Positions 6,379 through 6,488 of a DNA stretch of 6,488 nt are shown piece after piece (within the stretch, counting starts at the first letter, position 1; every line of letters starts with the position of its first letter). Source of the DNA: Mageeibacillus sp. UBA1255 (GTDB taxonomy: Bacteria > Bacillota > Clostridia > UBA1212 > UBA1255); the NCBI GenBank assembly GCA_002308795.1, contig DBVV01000108.1, positions 811 to 7,298 on the forward strand, written 5' to 3'. A program made the position numbers and the translations under genes. The notes under the pieces were generated by a model. That model saw nothing but the letters and a program-made list of their open reading frames with translations. It ran no database searches and was not told the origin of the DNA.

Positions 6379-6488
6379 TTAAAATATAGATTTTAGCGCG
6401 GCAACAATATAAATCTCATACCCTCGCTCATTTGACGGCGCCATGGCGCATCTACCAAAGCCGAAATGGGACAAAACTCCGAGTTTGA
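6379..6488 (-). other. Unresolved right-edge segment: possible gene tail or intergenic repeat
   Basis: On the minus strand an open frame enters from the right edge and ends at TAA 6381-6379; its last 35 codons end ERGYEIYIVAALKSIF. On the plus strand an overlapping frame opens at ATG 6443 (MAHLPKPKWDKTPSL) and runs off the edge with no visible ribosome site. Both cannot be ordinary genes. The segment also holds the perfect 12-bp palindrome GCGCCATGGCGC (6438-6449) inside a looser inverted repeat whose ends pair CATTT with AAATG. A structured intergenic repeat that happens to read open is as likely as a gene end. Confidence 0.3.

Overview
The window looks like part of a Gram-positive Firmicutes chromosome, most likely an uncultured gut or rumen Clostridia. 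The clues are a strong AAGGAGG ribosome binding site, sigma-A promoters at or near consensus, two lipobox signal peptides, NPCBM and bacterial Ig-like surface modules, and a LacI-family regulator. No database search was possible, so the taxonomy is inference. All convincing genes lie on the minus strand; every sizeable plus-strand reading frame is a shadow.

Layout in the direction of transcription (right to left). Positions 6272-6488 are non-coding or unresolved. They hold a consensus promoter (TTGACA, 16 bp, TATAAT) and an inverted-repeat operator directly over the start site. Next comes a two-repeat carbohydrate-binding surface protein (signal peptide, NPCBM, Ig-like, NPCBM, Ig-like, membrane anchor). 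Its reading frame is broken at 6045-6100 by a perfect 56-bp palindrome. Fifteen bases later starts a lipoprotein GH36 alpha-galactosidase (4532-2418), and 37 bases after that a LacI-type repressor (2380-1343). These three genes form a tight operon. A separate promoter at 1302-1330 then drives a lipoprotein with an NlpC/P60-like cysteine hydrolase domain, which runs off the left edge (1217 to before 1).

As a system, the operon reads as a surface glycan module. The anchored NPCBM protein would hold a galactose-containing glycan, the lipid-anchored GH36 enzyme would release alpha-linked galactose or GalNAc outside the cell, and the repressor encoded last would sense a released sugar and act on the operator at the front. 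No transporter or intracellular galactose gene is in the window.

The most unusual object is the palindrome in the surface-protein gene. It creates an early stop and a frame change. Joining the two flanking TAC codons (a 41-nt jump) would restore a normal NPCBM domain. An assembly or amplification fold-back artefact is the likeliest explanation. A real templated insertion, a reversible switch or a translational bypass are less likely but testable alternatives.
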